Source of the DNA: Cryomorphaceae bacterium BACL29 MAG-121220-bin8
GTDB lineage: Bacteria > Bacteroidota > Bacteroidia > Flavobacteriales > Flavobacteriaceae
Reading direction: 5' to 3'
DNA: 41,357 nt
Assembly: GCA_905182765.1 (NCBI GenBank)
Contig: CAJJCV010000025.1
Coordinates: 1 to 41,357, forward strand
Positions 22,351 to 31,707 of the stretch are shown in pieces. Numbering within the stretch: the stretch's first letter is position 1; each line of letters opens with the position of its first letter. A program made the position numbers and the translations under genes. The notes beneath the pieces were generated by a model. It searched no databases. It saw only the letters and a list, made by a program, of their open reading frames with translations, and was not told where the DNA came from.

Positions 22351-22837
22351 TTTATTAAATATATTTGATTTGAAAGAAATATTAGAAAAAATATTTATTG
22401 AATTTTTTGAAAATAATAAACACCTTTTTTTAGTAGATTTAGATGTAGATTCTTTTAAAATTGATATAAAAATTGATGGTGATAACGGAGTTAAGGTTAG
22501 TGATTGCGTTTTATTATCAAAATATATAAAAAAACATTTTGACACTGAATTAGATGATTTTAGTTTAAATGTTAGTTCTGCTGGACTTTTGTCTCCGTTA
22601 ATAACATATAGACAATTTTTAAAAAATTTGAAAAGAAAGTTGAATGTAACATTAAAAGAGGGTGATGATATTAAAGGGAACTTAATTAAAGTAAGTGAAG
22701 AAGATATTACACTTGAATGGACAGCTCGTGAGCCAAAGCCTGTAGGAAAAGGCAAAGTGACTGTAAAAAAAAATAAATTAATTGCTTTTGATGAAATTAA
22801 AAAAGCAAAGTTAGTAGTAGAATTTAATAAAATATAA
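22340..22837 (+). CDS. rimP: Ribosome maturation factor RimP
   Basis: RimP helps assemble the 30S subunit. The protein shows the N-terminal domain with LFLVDLDVDSF and KIDGDNGVKVSDCVLLSKYIKKHFD, the link FSLNVSSAGLLSPL, and the C-terminal Sm-like domain with ITLEWTAREPKPVGKGKVTV. Start choice is uncertain. TTG at 22307 overlaps the promoter and is excluded. ATG at 22340 gives 165 residues but lies at the tip of a hairpin. TTG at 22370 gives 155 residues, close to the usual family length, and begins at the first conserved helix (MKEILEKIF). nusA follows after 2 bases, and rimP-nusA-infB is the normal bacterial order. Confidence 0.93.
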   Translation: MSPSLLNIFDLKEILEKIFIEFFENNKHLFLVDLDVDSFKIDIKIDGDNGVKVSDCVLLSKYIKKHFDTELDDFSLNVSSAGLLSPLITYRQFLKNLKRKLNVTLKEGDDIKGNLIKVSEEDITLEWTAREPKPVGKGKVTVKKNKLIAFDEIKKAKLVVEFNKI

Positions 22838-22839
22838 GC

Positions 22840-24072
22840 ATGGAAAATTTATCTTTAATAGAATCGTTTTCAGAATTCAAAGACGAAAAATTTATAGACA
22901 GAGTTACGTTAATGTCAATATTAGAAGAGGTTTTTAGAAACACTTTAAAAAGAAAATACGGCGATGACGATAACTTTGATATAATTATTAATCCAGACAA
23001 AGGAGATTTAGAGATTTGGAGAAATAGAGTTGTTGTTGAAGATGGAGCAGTTGAAGACGAAAACCAAGAAATTTCAATTACTGAAGCAAGAAAAATTGAA
23101 CCTGATTTTGAAGTTGGTGAAGATGTTTCTGAGGAAGTTAAACTAGTTGATCTTGGAAGAAGAACAGTTCTTTCTTTAAGACAGAATTTGGTGTCTAGAG
23201 TTCATGAACACGATAATGGAATTGTTTACAAACAATTTATTGATTTAATAGGCGAAATATATACTGCAGAAGTTCATCATATTAGACATAATGTTGTCAT
23301 ATTGCTCGATGATGATGGAAACGAGCTAATCATGCCTAAAGATCGTCAAATACCATCTGATTTTTATAGAAAAGGAGATTCTGTTAGAGGAGTTATTGAG
23401 TCTGTTGAATTGAAAGGGAATAAACCTTCTATTATTTTTTCAAGAACTTCTCCAAAGTTTTTAGAAAAACTTTTTGAACAAGATATTCCTGAGGTTTTTG
23501 ATGGTTTAATATCAGTAAAAAAAGTTGTTAGAATTCCTGGTGAAAAAGCCAAAGTAGCTGTTGATTCATATGATGATAGAATTGATCCAGTTGGAGCTTG
23601 TGTTGGAATGAAAGGATCTAGAATTCATGGAATTGTAAGAGAACTTGGAAATGAAAATATTGATGTTATTAATTTCACAAACAATACTCAATTACTAATT
23701 ACAAGAGCATTAAGTCCCGCTAAAATATCTTCATTAAAAATAAATGAAGAGAAAAAAACTGTAGAAGCCTTCATGGAACCTGATCAGGTTTCGAAAGCTA
23801 TTGGAAGAGGTGGTCATAATATTAGATTAGCAGGTCAATTAACAGGATATGAAATCGATGTTTATAGAGATGGAGCTGAAGAAGATGTTGAATTGACTGA
23901 ATTCTCTGATGAAATCGAAGGTTGGGTTCTTGAAGAGTTTAAAAAAGCAGGTTTAGACACTGCTAAAAGTGTTTTGGAACAAGATATTGAAGATTTAATT
24001 AAAAGAACTGATTTAGAAGAGGAAACTATTTTAGCGGTTAGAAATGTATTAAAAGCAGAATTTTCTGGATAA
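22840..24072 (+). CDS. nusA: Transcription termination/antitermination factor NusA
   Basis: NusA binds RNA polymerase and nascent RNA and modulates pausing, termination and antitermination. The 410 residues hold the N-terminal RNA-polymerase-binding domain (1 to about 125), an S1 domain (about 130-200, with [21 protein letters not shown]) and two KH domains with [21 protein letters not shown] (about 263-283) and [21 protein letters not shown] (about 323-343). The C-terminal 50 residues contain a helix-hairpin-helix-like part but no E. coli-type acidic repeats, as is normal outside proteobacteria. It sits between rimP and infB. Confidence 0.97.
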   Translation: MENLSLIESFSEFKDEKFIDRVTLMSILEEVFRNTLKRKYGDDDNFDIIINPDKGDLEIWRNRVVVEDGAVEDENQEISITEARKIEPDFEVGEDVSEEVKLVDLGRRTVLSLRQNLVSRVHEHDNGIVYKQFIDLIGEIYTAEVHHIRHNVVILLDDDGNELIMPKDRQIPSDFYRKGDSVRGVIESVELKGNKPSIIFSRTSPKFLEKLFEQDIPEVFDGLISVKKVVRIPGEKAKVAVDSYDDRIDPVGACVGMKGSRIHGIVRELGNENIDVINFTNNTQLLITRALSPAKISSLKINEEKKTVEAFMEPDQVSKAIGRGGHNIRLAGQLTGYEIDVYRDGAEEDVELTEFSDEIEGWVLEEFKKAGLDTAKSVLEQDIEDLIKRTDLEEETILAVRNVLKAEFSG

Positions 24073-24083
24073 CAAATTTATTT

Positions 24084-26765
24084 ATGGGTGAGCTAAAACT
24101 AAAAAGATTAAATAAAATTTTAAGAGAATTTAACATATCTCTTGATAGAGCAGTTGAGTTTCTTGCTTCTAATGGGCATGATATTGATGCCAGACCAACT
24201 ACTAAAATTTCTCCTGATCAGTATACTTTATTTTTAAACGAATTTAGTTCTGATAAATCAAGTAAAGTTGAATCTCATGATTTAAGTGAAGAAAAAAGAA
24301 AAGAAAAAGAGGAGCTAAGGATTAAGCTCGAAAAAGAATTAGAAGAAAAAGAAAAGAAAAGAAATTCCTTTATTGAAAGAGCAGAAATTAAAAAACCTGT
24401 TCATTTAGGGAAAATAGATTTAGACAAGTTCAATAAGCCTAAAGCTAAACCTAAGACTGAACCCAAGATTGAACCTAAGACTGAACCTAAGACTGAACCT
24501 AAAGTTGAATTAGAACTAGAACCTAAGACTGAACCTAAAGTTGAGTCTAATGCAGAAAAAAATGTTATAAAGCCTGTCTTAACAGTCGAAAAAATAAAAT
24601 CTGAATCCCAAGTTGAAGAAGTTAAAGATAATTCCAGTATTAAAACTAAGTACACTAAATTAAGTGGTTTAAAAACTGTTGGTGATAAAATTGATTTAGG
24701 CAAATTTGATAAGCCTAAGTCAGCTGCTTCAAAGCATAGTTCAGTTTCTAAAAGAAAGAGAATTAGAATTTCTAAAGATCCTGTAAAACCTACTGTCTCT
24801 AGTAGCAATAAAAGAACTTTTAATAAGCCCGGAGGAAGATCTAAGCCTGTTGCAAGTGAGCCCTCTGAGGTTGACGTTCAAAAGCAAATACGAGAAACTT
24901 TAGAAAAATTACAAGGAAGATCATCTTCGAAAGGTGCTAAATACAGAAAAGGCAAAAGAGATTCACATAAATTAAAATCTGATGAAGAATTAGCTCAAAA
25001 TGAAGCTGAAAAAAAGACTATAAAAGTCACAGAGTTTATTACTGTTGGGGAGGTTGCTACTATGATGGAAATAACTTCAACTGAGATTATTTCCACATGT
25101 ATGTCTTTAGGAATTATGGTTACCATGAATCAAAGGCTTGATGCTGAGACTTTGACTATTGTTGCTGACGAATTTGGATACGAAGTTGAGTTTGTTACTG
25201 CAGATATTGAAGATTCTATTAAAGAGGTTGAAGATAGTCCTGAGGATTTACTTCCAAGAGCACCAATTGTTACTGTAATGGGGCATGTTGATCATGGAAA
25301 AACTTCGTTACTGGATTATATTAGAGAAGAAAATGTAATTGCTGGTGAATCTGGAGGAATTACTCAGCATATAGGTGCCTATAGCGTTGTTTTGAAAGAT
25401 GGACAAAATATAACCTTTTTAGACACCCCTGGTCACGAAGCATTTACTGCGATGAGGGCCCGTGGAACTCAAATTACTGACTTGGTTATTATAGTAATCG
25501 CTGCTGATGATGATGTAATGCCTCAAACTAAAGAAGCAATAAGTCATGCTCAAGCTGCTGGTGTCCCAATTATTTTTGCAATAAATAAAATTGATAGACC
25601 AAATTCAAATCCTGATAAAATTAAAGAAAAGCTTTCTGGAATGAATTTGCTTATCGAAGAATGGGGTGGAAAAATACAATCTCATGATGTATCTGCTCTT
25701 AAAGGAACAGGAGTTGATGAATTACTTGAAAAAGTATTGCTTGAAGCAGAGTTCTTAGAATTAAAAGCAAATCCAAATAAAGCTGCTATTGGTTCAGTAG
25801 TTGAAGCATATCTAGATAAGGGTAAAGGTTATATATCTACAATTTTAGTACAGTCTGGTACTTTAAAAATTGGAGATTATTTATTAGCTGGTCAACATTC
25901 TGGAAAAGTTAAGGCAATGCAAGATGAAAGAGGTAACCCGATAATTGAAGCCGGACCATCAACCCCAGTATCAATATTAGGTCTTGATGGCGCTCCACAA
26001 GCTGGAGATAAGTTTAATGTATTTGATGATGAAAAGGAAGCAAAACAAATTGCCGTTAAAAGAACTCAACTAGTAAGAGAGCAATCTGTCAGAACTCAAA
26101 AACATATTACACTTGATGAAATCGGAAGAAGAATTGCTATTGGTGACTTCAAAGAATTAAATATTATTTTAAAAGGTGATGTTGACGGATCTGTTGAAGC
26201 ATTGACTGATTCTTTTCAAAAATTATCAACTGACGAAATACTTATAAATATAATTCATAAAGCTGTAGGTGCTATAACAGAATCTGACGTTCTGTTGGCT
26301 TCTGCTTCTGATGCAATAATTATAGGATTTAATGTAAGACCAACTGGAAATGCTAGGCAAATTGCAGATAAAGAAGAAATAGATATTAGAAATTATTCAA
26401 TTATTTATGATGCAATAAACGATTTAAAAGATGCTATGGAGGGCATGTTGGCTCCCAAATTTAAAGAAGAGATTTCTGGTAATGCTGAAATTAGAGAAAC
26501 CTTCAAAATATCTAAGGTTGGTACTATTGCAGGTTGTATGGTTACCAGCGGAAAGATTTTCAGAAATTCAAGTATAAGAATTATTAGGGAAGGAGTTGTA
26601 GTTAGCTCAGGAGTCTTATCATCATTAAAAAGATTTAAAGATGATGCGAAAGAAGTTGCTAAAGGATATGATTGCGGACTTCAGGTCAAAAACTATAACG
26701 ATATTAGAATAGGTGATGTGATTGAAGCTTATTCTCAGGTTGAAATAAAAAAGAAACTTAAATAG
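24084..26765 (+). CDS. infB: Translation initiation factor IF-2
   Basis: IF-2 is the GTPase that places initiator tRNA on the ribosome. The 893 residues begin with an IF2 N-terminal helix domain ([20 protein letters not shown]), followed by a long charged linker to about residue 310 containing a Lys-Thr-Glu-Pro repeat tract. The G domain has G1 GHVDHGKTS (about 400-408), G2 [10 protein letters not shown]3 [15 protein letters not shown] and G4 NKID, and it is followed by domain II, domain III ([10 protein letters not shown]) and the C-terminal fMet-tRNA-binding domain with [18 protein letters not shown]. It lies 11 bases after nusA and ends 3 bases from the convergent SPOR gene without a visible terminator. 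Confidence 0.97.
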   Translation: MGELKLKRLNKILREFNISLDRAVEFLASNGHDIDARPTTKISPDQYTLFLNEFSSDKSSKVESHDLSEEKRKEKEELRIKLEKELEEKEKKRNSFIERAEIKKPVHLGKIDLDKFNKPKAKPKTEPKIEPKTEPKTEPKVELELEPKTEPKVESNAEKNVIKPVLTVEKIKSESQVEEVKDNSSIKTKYTKLSGLKTVGDKIDLGKFDKPKSAASKHSSVSKRKRIRISKDPVKPTVSSSNKRTFNKPGGRSKPVASEPSEVDVQKQIRETLEKLQGRSSSKGAKYRKGKRDSHKLKSDEELAQNEAEKKTIKVTEFITVGEVATMMEITSTEIISTCMSLGIMVTMNQRLDAETLTIVADEFGYEVEFVTADIEDSIKEVEDSPEDLLPRAPIVTVMGHVDHGKTSLLDYIREENVIAGESGGITQHIGAYSVVLKDGQNITFLDTPGHEAFTAMRARGTQITDLVIIVIAADDDVMPQTKEAISHAQAAGVPIIFAINKIDRPNSNPDKIKEKLSGMNLLIEEWGGKIQSHDVSALKGTGVDELLEKVLLEAEFLELKANPNKAAIGSVVEAYLDKGKGYISTILVQSGTLKIGDYLLAGQHSGKVKAMQDERGNPIIEAGPSTPVSILGLDGAPQAGDKFNVFDDEKEAKQIAVKRTQLVREQSVRTQKHITLDEIGRRIAIGDFKELNIILKGDVDGSVEALTDSFQKLSTDEILINIIHKAVGAITESDVLLASASDAIIIGFNVRPTGNARQIADKEEIDIRNYSIIYDAINDLKDAMEGMLAPKFKEEISGNAEIRETFKISKVGTIAGCMVTSGKIFRNSSIRIIREGVVVSSGVLSSLKRFKDDAKEVAKGYDCGLQVKNYNDIRIGDVIEAYSQVEIKKKLK
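24438..24547 (+). repeat. 12-base period repeat in the infB linker
   Basis: Copies of a 12-base unit close to CCTAAGACTGAA occur in tandem, broken once by a short degenerate segment. They encode Pro-Lys-Thr-Glu and near variants (Pro-Lys-Ile-Glu, Pro-Lys-Val-Glu) at residues about 119-155. Copies differ by single bases, the pattern of repeat slippage followed by drift in a disordered linker. Confidence 0.85.
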
Positions 26766-26768
26766 AAG

Positions 26769-27140
26769 TTAAGGCTGTAAAATAAATGCTGAAGAAAATT
26801 CTTTTTTAATTTTCATCAGTTCTTTAATAGCTAAAATTTTAGACACATATTTGCCTATCCTTATTTTGTAATAGGGGGTTTCAAAACTGTAAAATATTTC
26901 TTTATATTTTTCTTCACCTGTTAGCTTATCCATTAATATTTTATATTCCTTAAAATTTCCGCTAAAAACTTGAATTGTATATTGACCAGACGTGAAAGCT
27001 TCTTGATTAACAATTTTTTTTAGTTCCAAAACCTTCAAAAGTTTAGGGTCTTGATTTATTGTAATAGAATCTTTTTGAGAAAATGATTTAAATGAAATTA
27101 ATATCAATAAAAGTACCGAAAAGACTGATTTATACATCAT
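26769..27140 (-). CDS. Small secreted SPOR-domain protein
   Basis: The 123-residue protein has a signal peptide (SVFSVLLLILISFKSFS, cleavage near residue 21) and a C-terminal SPOR domain (about 51-120) with YTIQVFSGNFKEYKILMDKL and PYYKIRIGKYVSK, the two repeats of the fold. SPOR domains bind peptidoglycan stripped of stem peptides at division septa. There is no membrane anchor beyond the signal, so the product is likely periplasmic. Two Met codons open the frame (27140 and 27137). A -7-like element at 27143-27150 lies almost on the start, which would favour the second Met or another promoter. The gene is alone between infB and the ACIII operon. Confidence 0.85.
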   Translation of the reverse strand: MMYKSVFSVLLLILISFKSFSQKDSITINQDPKLLKVLELKKIVNQEAFTSGQYTIQVFSGNFKEYKILMDKLTGEEKYKEIFYSFETPYYKIRIGKYVSKILAIKELMKIKKEFSSAFILQP

Positions 27141-27142
27141 TA

Positions 27143-27150
27143 CAAATATA
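27143..27150 (-). promoter_or_regulatory. Candidate -7 element at the SPOR gene
   Basis: The minus strand reads TATATTTG, an exact TAnnTTTG match, ending only 2 bases before the first ATG of the SPOR gene. Transcription from it would start at or inside the gene. No -33 TTG is at the expected distance, so this may be chance in AT-rich DNA. Confidence 0.3.
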
Positions 27151-27264
27151 GTTTTTTAAGAAATAGTTTTTTAATATTAATCCTTTTTTTTATTCACTTT
27201 ATTTAGAATGATTATAAATTAAAAATTACATTTAAGTTAGGTTTTTATTATCGTTCCTGTGTTG

Positions 27265-27272
27265 TATTTTTG
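27265..27272 (+). promoter_or_regulatory. Candidate -7 element of the ACIII-oxidase operon
   Basis: TATTTTTG matches TAnnTTTG. It overlaps the furthest upstream in-frame start of actA (TTG at 27270), so transcription would begin near 27279 and translation must start later. The upstream DNA from 27151 is AT-rich and gives no TTG at 17-23 bases. Confidence 0.45.
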
Positions 27273-27326
27273 CCCTCTAATTTTGATACAATTTTAACAT
27301 TGTCGTTCGTAGTAAAAACATCTTTA

Positions 27327-28610
27327 TTGAAGGTAATTTTGAAACTCTTTAGACAAGTATCTGTTTCACAGGCTTTAACTGTACTTTTTCTTTTTTCTTT
27401 TTCATTAAATATTTCTGCTCAAGAAATTGATATTGCTAAGGGAAAGTCTCTTTTCAATGCTAATTGCGCATCATGTCACAAGCTGAACAGAAATTTAGTT
27501 GGCCCTGCTTTAAAAGGCGTTTCTGCTAAATATGAAAAGGAGTGGCTTTATTCATGGATTAAAAACAGTGCAGCTTTAATTAAGTCTGGAGACGATCAAG
27601 CTGTTGCCATTTATGAAGAATACAATAAAGTAGCTATGAATGCTTTCCCTCAACTTTCTAATGAGGATATTGATAATATTTTAGCATATACTGATTACGT
27701 TCCTGAACCTGTTGTTCCTGCAAACACCGGCACTCAATCAACAAGTTCTAGTGACGAATCTTCTTTAGCAAATGATATTGTTTTGGTTTTACTTACAGTG
27801 GTTTTATTAGTTCTAATCGCTATGTTGTTTTTAGTTACTAAGACCTTAAGAAGTATAGCTGAAAAAAATGGTATAGAATTTGAAAATGAATCAGGTTCTA
27901 AGTTTTCCATATGGAAAGCATTTGTAAAAAATCAATTTTTAATATTTGTTTCAGTTATACTATTATTATTGTCTAGTGCATACTTTGCATATGGCTACAT
28001 GATGCAAATTGGTGTTGATCAAGGTTATATGCCAATTCAACCAATACATTATTCACATAAAATTCATGCGGGTGAAAATCAGATTGAGTGTCAATATTGT
28101 CATTCATCTGCTAGAATCTCTAAACACTCAGGAATACCTTCGCTAAATGTTTGTATGAATTGTCATGAAAATATAGCTGATTACAATGGTGAAGAGGATC
28201 TTGAAAAAGGTTATACTAAAGATTTTTATACTAATGAAATCAAAAAATTATACAAAGCTGTTGGTTGGGATGAAGAAACTCAATCATACACTGGAGATAC
28301 CGAACCTGTTAAATGGGTAAGAATTCATAATTTACCTGATTTCGTCTACTTCAATCATGCTCAACACGTTTCTGTTGCTGGAATTGATTGTCAAAAATGT
28401 CATGGTCCAGTTGAAGAAATGGAAATATTATATCAATACTCACCTTTAACAATGGGATGGTGTATTAATTGTCATCGTGATTCAAATATAAAAGTAAAGG
28501 ACAATGAGTATTATACAAAAATACATGAAGAATTGTCTAAAAAATATGGTGTAGAAGAATTGTCTATCGCTCAAATGGGTGGTCTAGAGTGCGGTAAGTG
28601 TCATTATTAA
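27327..28610 (+). CDS. actA: ACIII subunit ActA, multihaem cytochrome c
   Basis: ActA is the periplasmic multihaem electron-transfer subunit of Alternative Complex III, a quinol oxidising complex that replaces cytochrome bc1. Six CxxCH haem sites are visible: CASCH in an N-terminal cytochrome c domain, then, after a membrane helix, CQYCH, CMNCH, CQKCH, CINCH and CGKCH at the C-terminus. A second helix (near 27950-28000) precedes the five-haem domain. A signal peptide ends in ISAQ. The start is uncertain: TTG at 27270 overlaps the -7 element, so TTG at 27327 (MKVILKLF) or 27339 (MKLFRQ) is more likely; no ATG is available. actB follows after 17 bases. Compared with the five-haem ActA of Rhodothermus it has one additional haem domain. 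Confidence 0.92.
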   Translation: MKVILKLFRQVSVSQALTVLFLFSFSLNISAQEIDIAKGKSLFNANCASCHKLNRNLVGPALKGVSAKYEKEWLYSWIKNSAALIKSGDDQAVAIYEEYNKVAMNAFPQLSNEDIDNILAYTDYVPEPVVPANTGTQSTSSSDESSLANDIVLVLLTVVLLVLIAMLFLVTKTLRSIAEKNGIEFENESGSKFSIWKAFVKNQFLIFVSVILLLLSSAYFAYGYMMQIGVDQGYMPIQPIHYSHKIHAGENQIECQYCHSSARISKHSGIPSLNVCMNCHENIADYNGEEDLEKGYTKDFYTNEIKKLYKAVGWDEETQSYTGDTEPVKWVRIHNLPDFVYFNHAQHVSVAGIDCQKCHGPVEEMEILYQYSPLTMGWCINCHRDSNIKVKDNEYYTKIHEELSKKYGVEELSIAQMGGLECGKCHY

Positions 28611-28627
28611 ATAAGTATTATTAAGAA

Positions 28628-31600
28628 ATGGGAAACCATAAAAAATATTGGAAAAGTGAATTAGAATTATCTTCTGACAGCAAATTAATTGATAAACTTG
28701 CAAACAATGAGTTTGTTGAAGACTTGCCAGTTGGTAATCTATTAGCCGATGAAAATAGTTTAGAAAATTCTAACGCTAGCCGAAGAGATTTTTTAAAATA
28801 TTTAGGATTTAGTACAGCTGCTGCAACACTAGCTAGTTGTGAAGGTCCAGTTAACAAATCTATTCCCTATGTAGTTCAACCTGAACAAATAAGGCCTGGG
28901 ATTTCTAATTTTTATGCTACATCTATTTCTGATGGTTTTGACTTTGCAAATGTTTTAGTTAAAACTAGAGAAGGTAGACCAATCAAAATAGAAATAAATA
29001 ATCAATCAAAAGACAATTCTCCTAATGCAAGGGTTCAGGCGTCTGTTCTTTCGATGTATGATAGTTCAAGGATTCAAGGTCCAACAATCGATGACCAAGA
29101 TGTCTCATGGGATCAGTTTAATGATAATGTGAAAGGTCAGCTTGATTCAATGAAGGAATCAAATAAAAAAGTTGTGTTATTGACGCAAACTTTTGCTAGT
29201 CCTACTAATGAATTAATAATTAAAAAGTTTTTAAAAAAGTATCCTAACGTTGAGCATATAGTTTATGATGCTATATCAAACTCAAAAGCATTAGATGCTT
29301 TTGAAATTAGTTATGGAGTTAGAGCTTTACCTACTTATAACTTTGAAAATGCAAATGTTATAGTTTCTCTTTCTGCAGATTTTCTTGGTGACTGGCAAGG
29401 TGGAGGATTTTCCAAAGGTTATGCCAAAACAAGAGTTCCTAAAAACGGAAAAATGTCTAAGCATTTTCAACTCGAAGCTAACATGTCACTTTCTGGTGCA
29501 AATGCTGACAACAGAATTCCTCTAAAACCTTCATTACAAAATAAGGCTTTACTTAAGATTTACGACTATATTTCAGGAGAAAATAGTGGAGTTTCATTAG
29601 ATGTCGATCTTGATAAAAAATTAAAATCTATTTCAAATAGTTTATTAAAATCTAACGGAAAAGGAGTGTTTATCACAGGTATTGATGATGTTGGTGCTCA
29701 GCTTATTGCATTAAAAATTAATCATCTAATAAAAAGTAATGTAATAAATGTTCAAAAACTTAATTACACTAGTTTAGGTGATGATAAAAAGGTGTCTAAG
29801 CTTGTTAAAGAACTTTCAAACAATAATATTGATGGATTGATTATGGTTGGTGTAAATCCATCATATACTTTTCCAAATAGCGAACAATTTAATGAATCAT
29901 TAAAATCTCTTGATTTATCAGTTTCATTCTCAATGAATAATACTGAAACTGCCAAACTTTCAAAATGGGTAGCAGCAACTCCTCATTATTTAGAATCCTG
30001 GGGTGATGTTGAAATTAAATCTGGTAATTATAGCTTGGTACAACCAACTATCAAACCATTATTTGATACTGCTCAATTTCAAGATGTATTACTGAACTGG
30101 TCAGGATCCTCAAATTCATTCTACGACGAGTTAAAGTCAAATTGGAATAAAAACGTTTTAAATGGATTGTCTTGGAATCAGGCTTTACATGACGGAGTTT
30201 TTTATCAAAATTCTAATTCAAAAAAACTAAGCTTTCCTTATACTTTTCCAAATGTCAATGAGTTTGTCAATGGTTTGAAATCTACAGTTTTTGATGATTT
30301 CGAATTGACCTTATATTCTAAAACATCAATGGGTAATGGTCAGCAAGCTAATAATCCTTGGCTTCAAGAAATGCCAGATCCAATTACTAGAGTTTCCTGG
30401 GATAATTATATGACTGTTTCTAAGTCTGATGCACAAAACTTAGGTCTAAAAAATATTAACGACTCTAACGGAGCATTAAATAGTAATTTTGCTAAAATAT
30501 CTATTAGTGGCAAGTCACTAAAAGTCCCTGTTATTATTCAACCTGGCCAAGCTAAAGGCTCTGTAGGTTTATCTCTTGGATACGGTAGAACTAGCGGAGT
30601 TAAAAAAGAATTACAAACAGGAGTTAATGCTTTTGATCTTTATAATAACTTTACAAATGTTCAAAACGTTACTATAGAATCTGTAAATGAAACACATGAA
30701 TTTGCTTGTGTTCAACTTCATAATACTCTGATGGGACGTGGAGATATTATTAAGGAAACTACTCTTGAAATTTTTAACACAAAAAAATCTTCTGAATGGA
30801 ATTATGTTCCTAGCGTTTCTTTAAATCATATTGAAACACTTGTTACATCTCCTGATGTTGATATCTGGGATGAATTTGATAGATCAGTTGGACATCATTT
30901 TAATTTGTCAATTGACTTAAATGGATGTACTGGATGTGGAGCATGTGTAATTTCATGTCATGCTGAGAACAATGTTCCAGTTGTTGGTAAAACAGAAGTC
31001 AGGAAATCAAGAGACATGCATTGGTTAAGAATAGATAGATACTACTCTTCAGCTGAAACATTCTCTGGTGATAATACTACAAAAGACAATATTAGTGGTT
31101 TAAGTGATTCTCTATCAGTTTTTGGTGAAATGGAAAATCCATCTGAAAATCCTCAAGTTGCTTTTCAGCCTGTTATGTGTCAACATTGTAATCACGCACC
31201 ATGTGAAACAGTTTGCCCAGTTGCTGCAACTTCTCATGGAAGACAAGGTCAAAATCATATGGCTTACAATAGATGTGTAGGAACAAGATATTGTGCAAAC
31301 AACTGTCCTTATAAAGTAAGAAGATTTAATTGGTTCTTGTATAATAATAACAATGAGTTTGATTTCAATATGAATGATGATTTAGGAAAAATGGTATTAA
31401 ATCCTGATGTTGTTGTTAGATCAAGAGGAGTTATGGAGAAATGTTCAATGTGTATTCAAAAAACACAAAAAACTATACTAGACGCTAAGCTTGAACGAAG
31501 AGAAATTAAGGATGGTGAATTTCAAACTGCATGTTCGTCAGCATGTGAAACTGGCGCAATTGTTTTTGGAGATATTAACGATGAAGATAGTAAGGTGTTA

Positions 31601-31693
31601 GAATTAAAAGAAGATGATAGAATGTATCATCTCTTAGAAAGTGTAGGAACAAAGCCGAATGTAGTGTATCAAGTTAAAGTTAGAAATACGTAA
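28628..31693 (+). CDS. actB: ACIII subunit ActB, iron-sulphur protein
   Basis: ActB is the large periplasmic subunit, a fusion of a molybdopterin-oxidoreductase-like domain (about 75-740) and a ferredoxin-like domain (about 755-1021). In known ACIII structures the first domain carries no molybdenum cofactor. Cysteine groups for four Fe-S clusters begin at Cys767 (CTGCGACVISC), Cys851 (CQHCNHAPCETVC), Cys883 (CVGTRYCANNC) and Cys939 (CSMC, continuing to CSSAC). A twin-arginine signal SRRDFLK (Arg52-Arg53) lies after an unusual N-terminal extension of 50 residues and ends in a lipobox LASC with Cys71, suggesting Tat export and lipid anchoring. At 1021 residues it has the expected length. Confidence 0.95.
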   Translation: MGNHKKYWKSELELSSDSKLIDKLANNEFVEDLPVGNLLADENSLENSNASRRDFLKYLGFSTAAATLASCEGPVNKSIPYVVQPEQIRPGISNFYATSISDGFDFANVLVKTREGRPIKIEINNQSKDNSPNARVQASVLSMYDSSRIQGPTIDDQDVSWDQFNDNVKGQLDSMKESNKKVVLLTQTFASPTNELIIKKFLKKYPNVEHIVYDAISNSKALDAFEISYGVRALPTYNFENANVIVSLSADFLGDWQGGGFSKGYAKTRVPKNGKMSKHFQLEANMSLSGANADNRIPLKPSLQNKALLKIYDYISGENSGVSLDVDLDKKLKSISNSLLKSNGKGVFITGIDDVGAQLIALKINHLIKSNVINVQKLNYTSLGDDKKVSKLVKELSNNNIDGLIMVGVNPSYTFPNSEQFNESLKSLDLSVSFSMNNTETAKLSKWVAATPHYLESWGDVEIKSGNYSLVQPTIKPLFDTAQFQDVLLNWSGSSNSFYDELKSNWNKNVLNGLSWNQALHDGVFYQNSNSKKLSFPYTFPNVNEFVNGLKSTVFDDFELTLYSKTSMGNGQQANNPWLQEMPDPITRVSWDNYMTVSKSDAQNLGLKNINDSNGALNSNFAKISISGKSLKVPVIIQPGQAKGSVGLSLGYGRTSGVKKELQTGVNAFDLYNNFTNVQNVTIESVNETHEFACVQLHNTLMGRGDIIKETTLEIFNTKKSSEWNYVPSVSLNHIETLVTSPDVDIWDEFDRSVGHHFNLSIDLNGCTGCGACVISCHAENNVPVVGKTEVRKSRDMHWLRIDRYYSSAETFSGDNTTKDNISGLSDSLSVFGEMENPSENPQVAFQPVMCQHCNHAPCETVCPVAATSHGRQGQNHMAYNRCVGTRYCANNCPYKVRRFNWFLYNNNNEFDFNMNDDLGKMVLNPDVVVRSRGVMEKCSMCIQKTQKTILDAKLERREIKDGEFQTACSSACETGAIVFGDINDEDSKVLELKEDDRMYHLLESVGTKPNVVYQVKVRNT

Positions 31694-31707
31694 AAAGATA
31701 AATATAT

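Noticed and set aside
22261-22755. Open frame of 164 codons on the minus strand opposite rimP
   Set aside because: It lies antisense to the well-supported rimP, is rich in Phe, Ser and Asn as expected from a shadow of a Lys/Glu/Asp-rich gene, and has no recognisable domain.
24401-24808. Minus-strand frame of 135 codons with Leu-Gly-Ser-Val repeats
   Set aside because: The repeats are simply the reverse reading of the Pro-Lys-Thr-Glu tract in the infB linker. No independent support.
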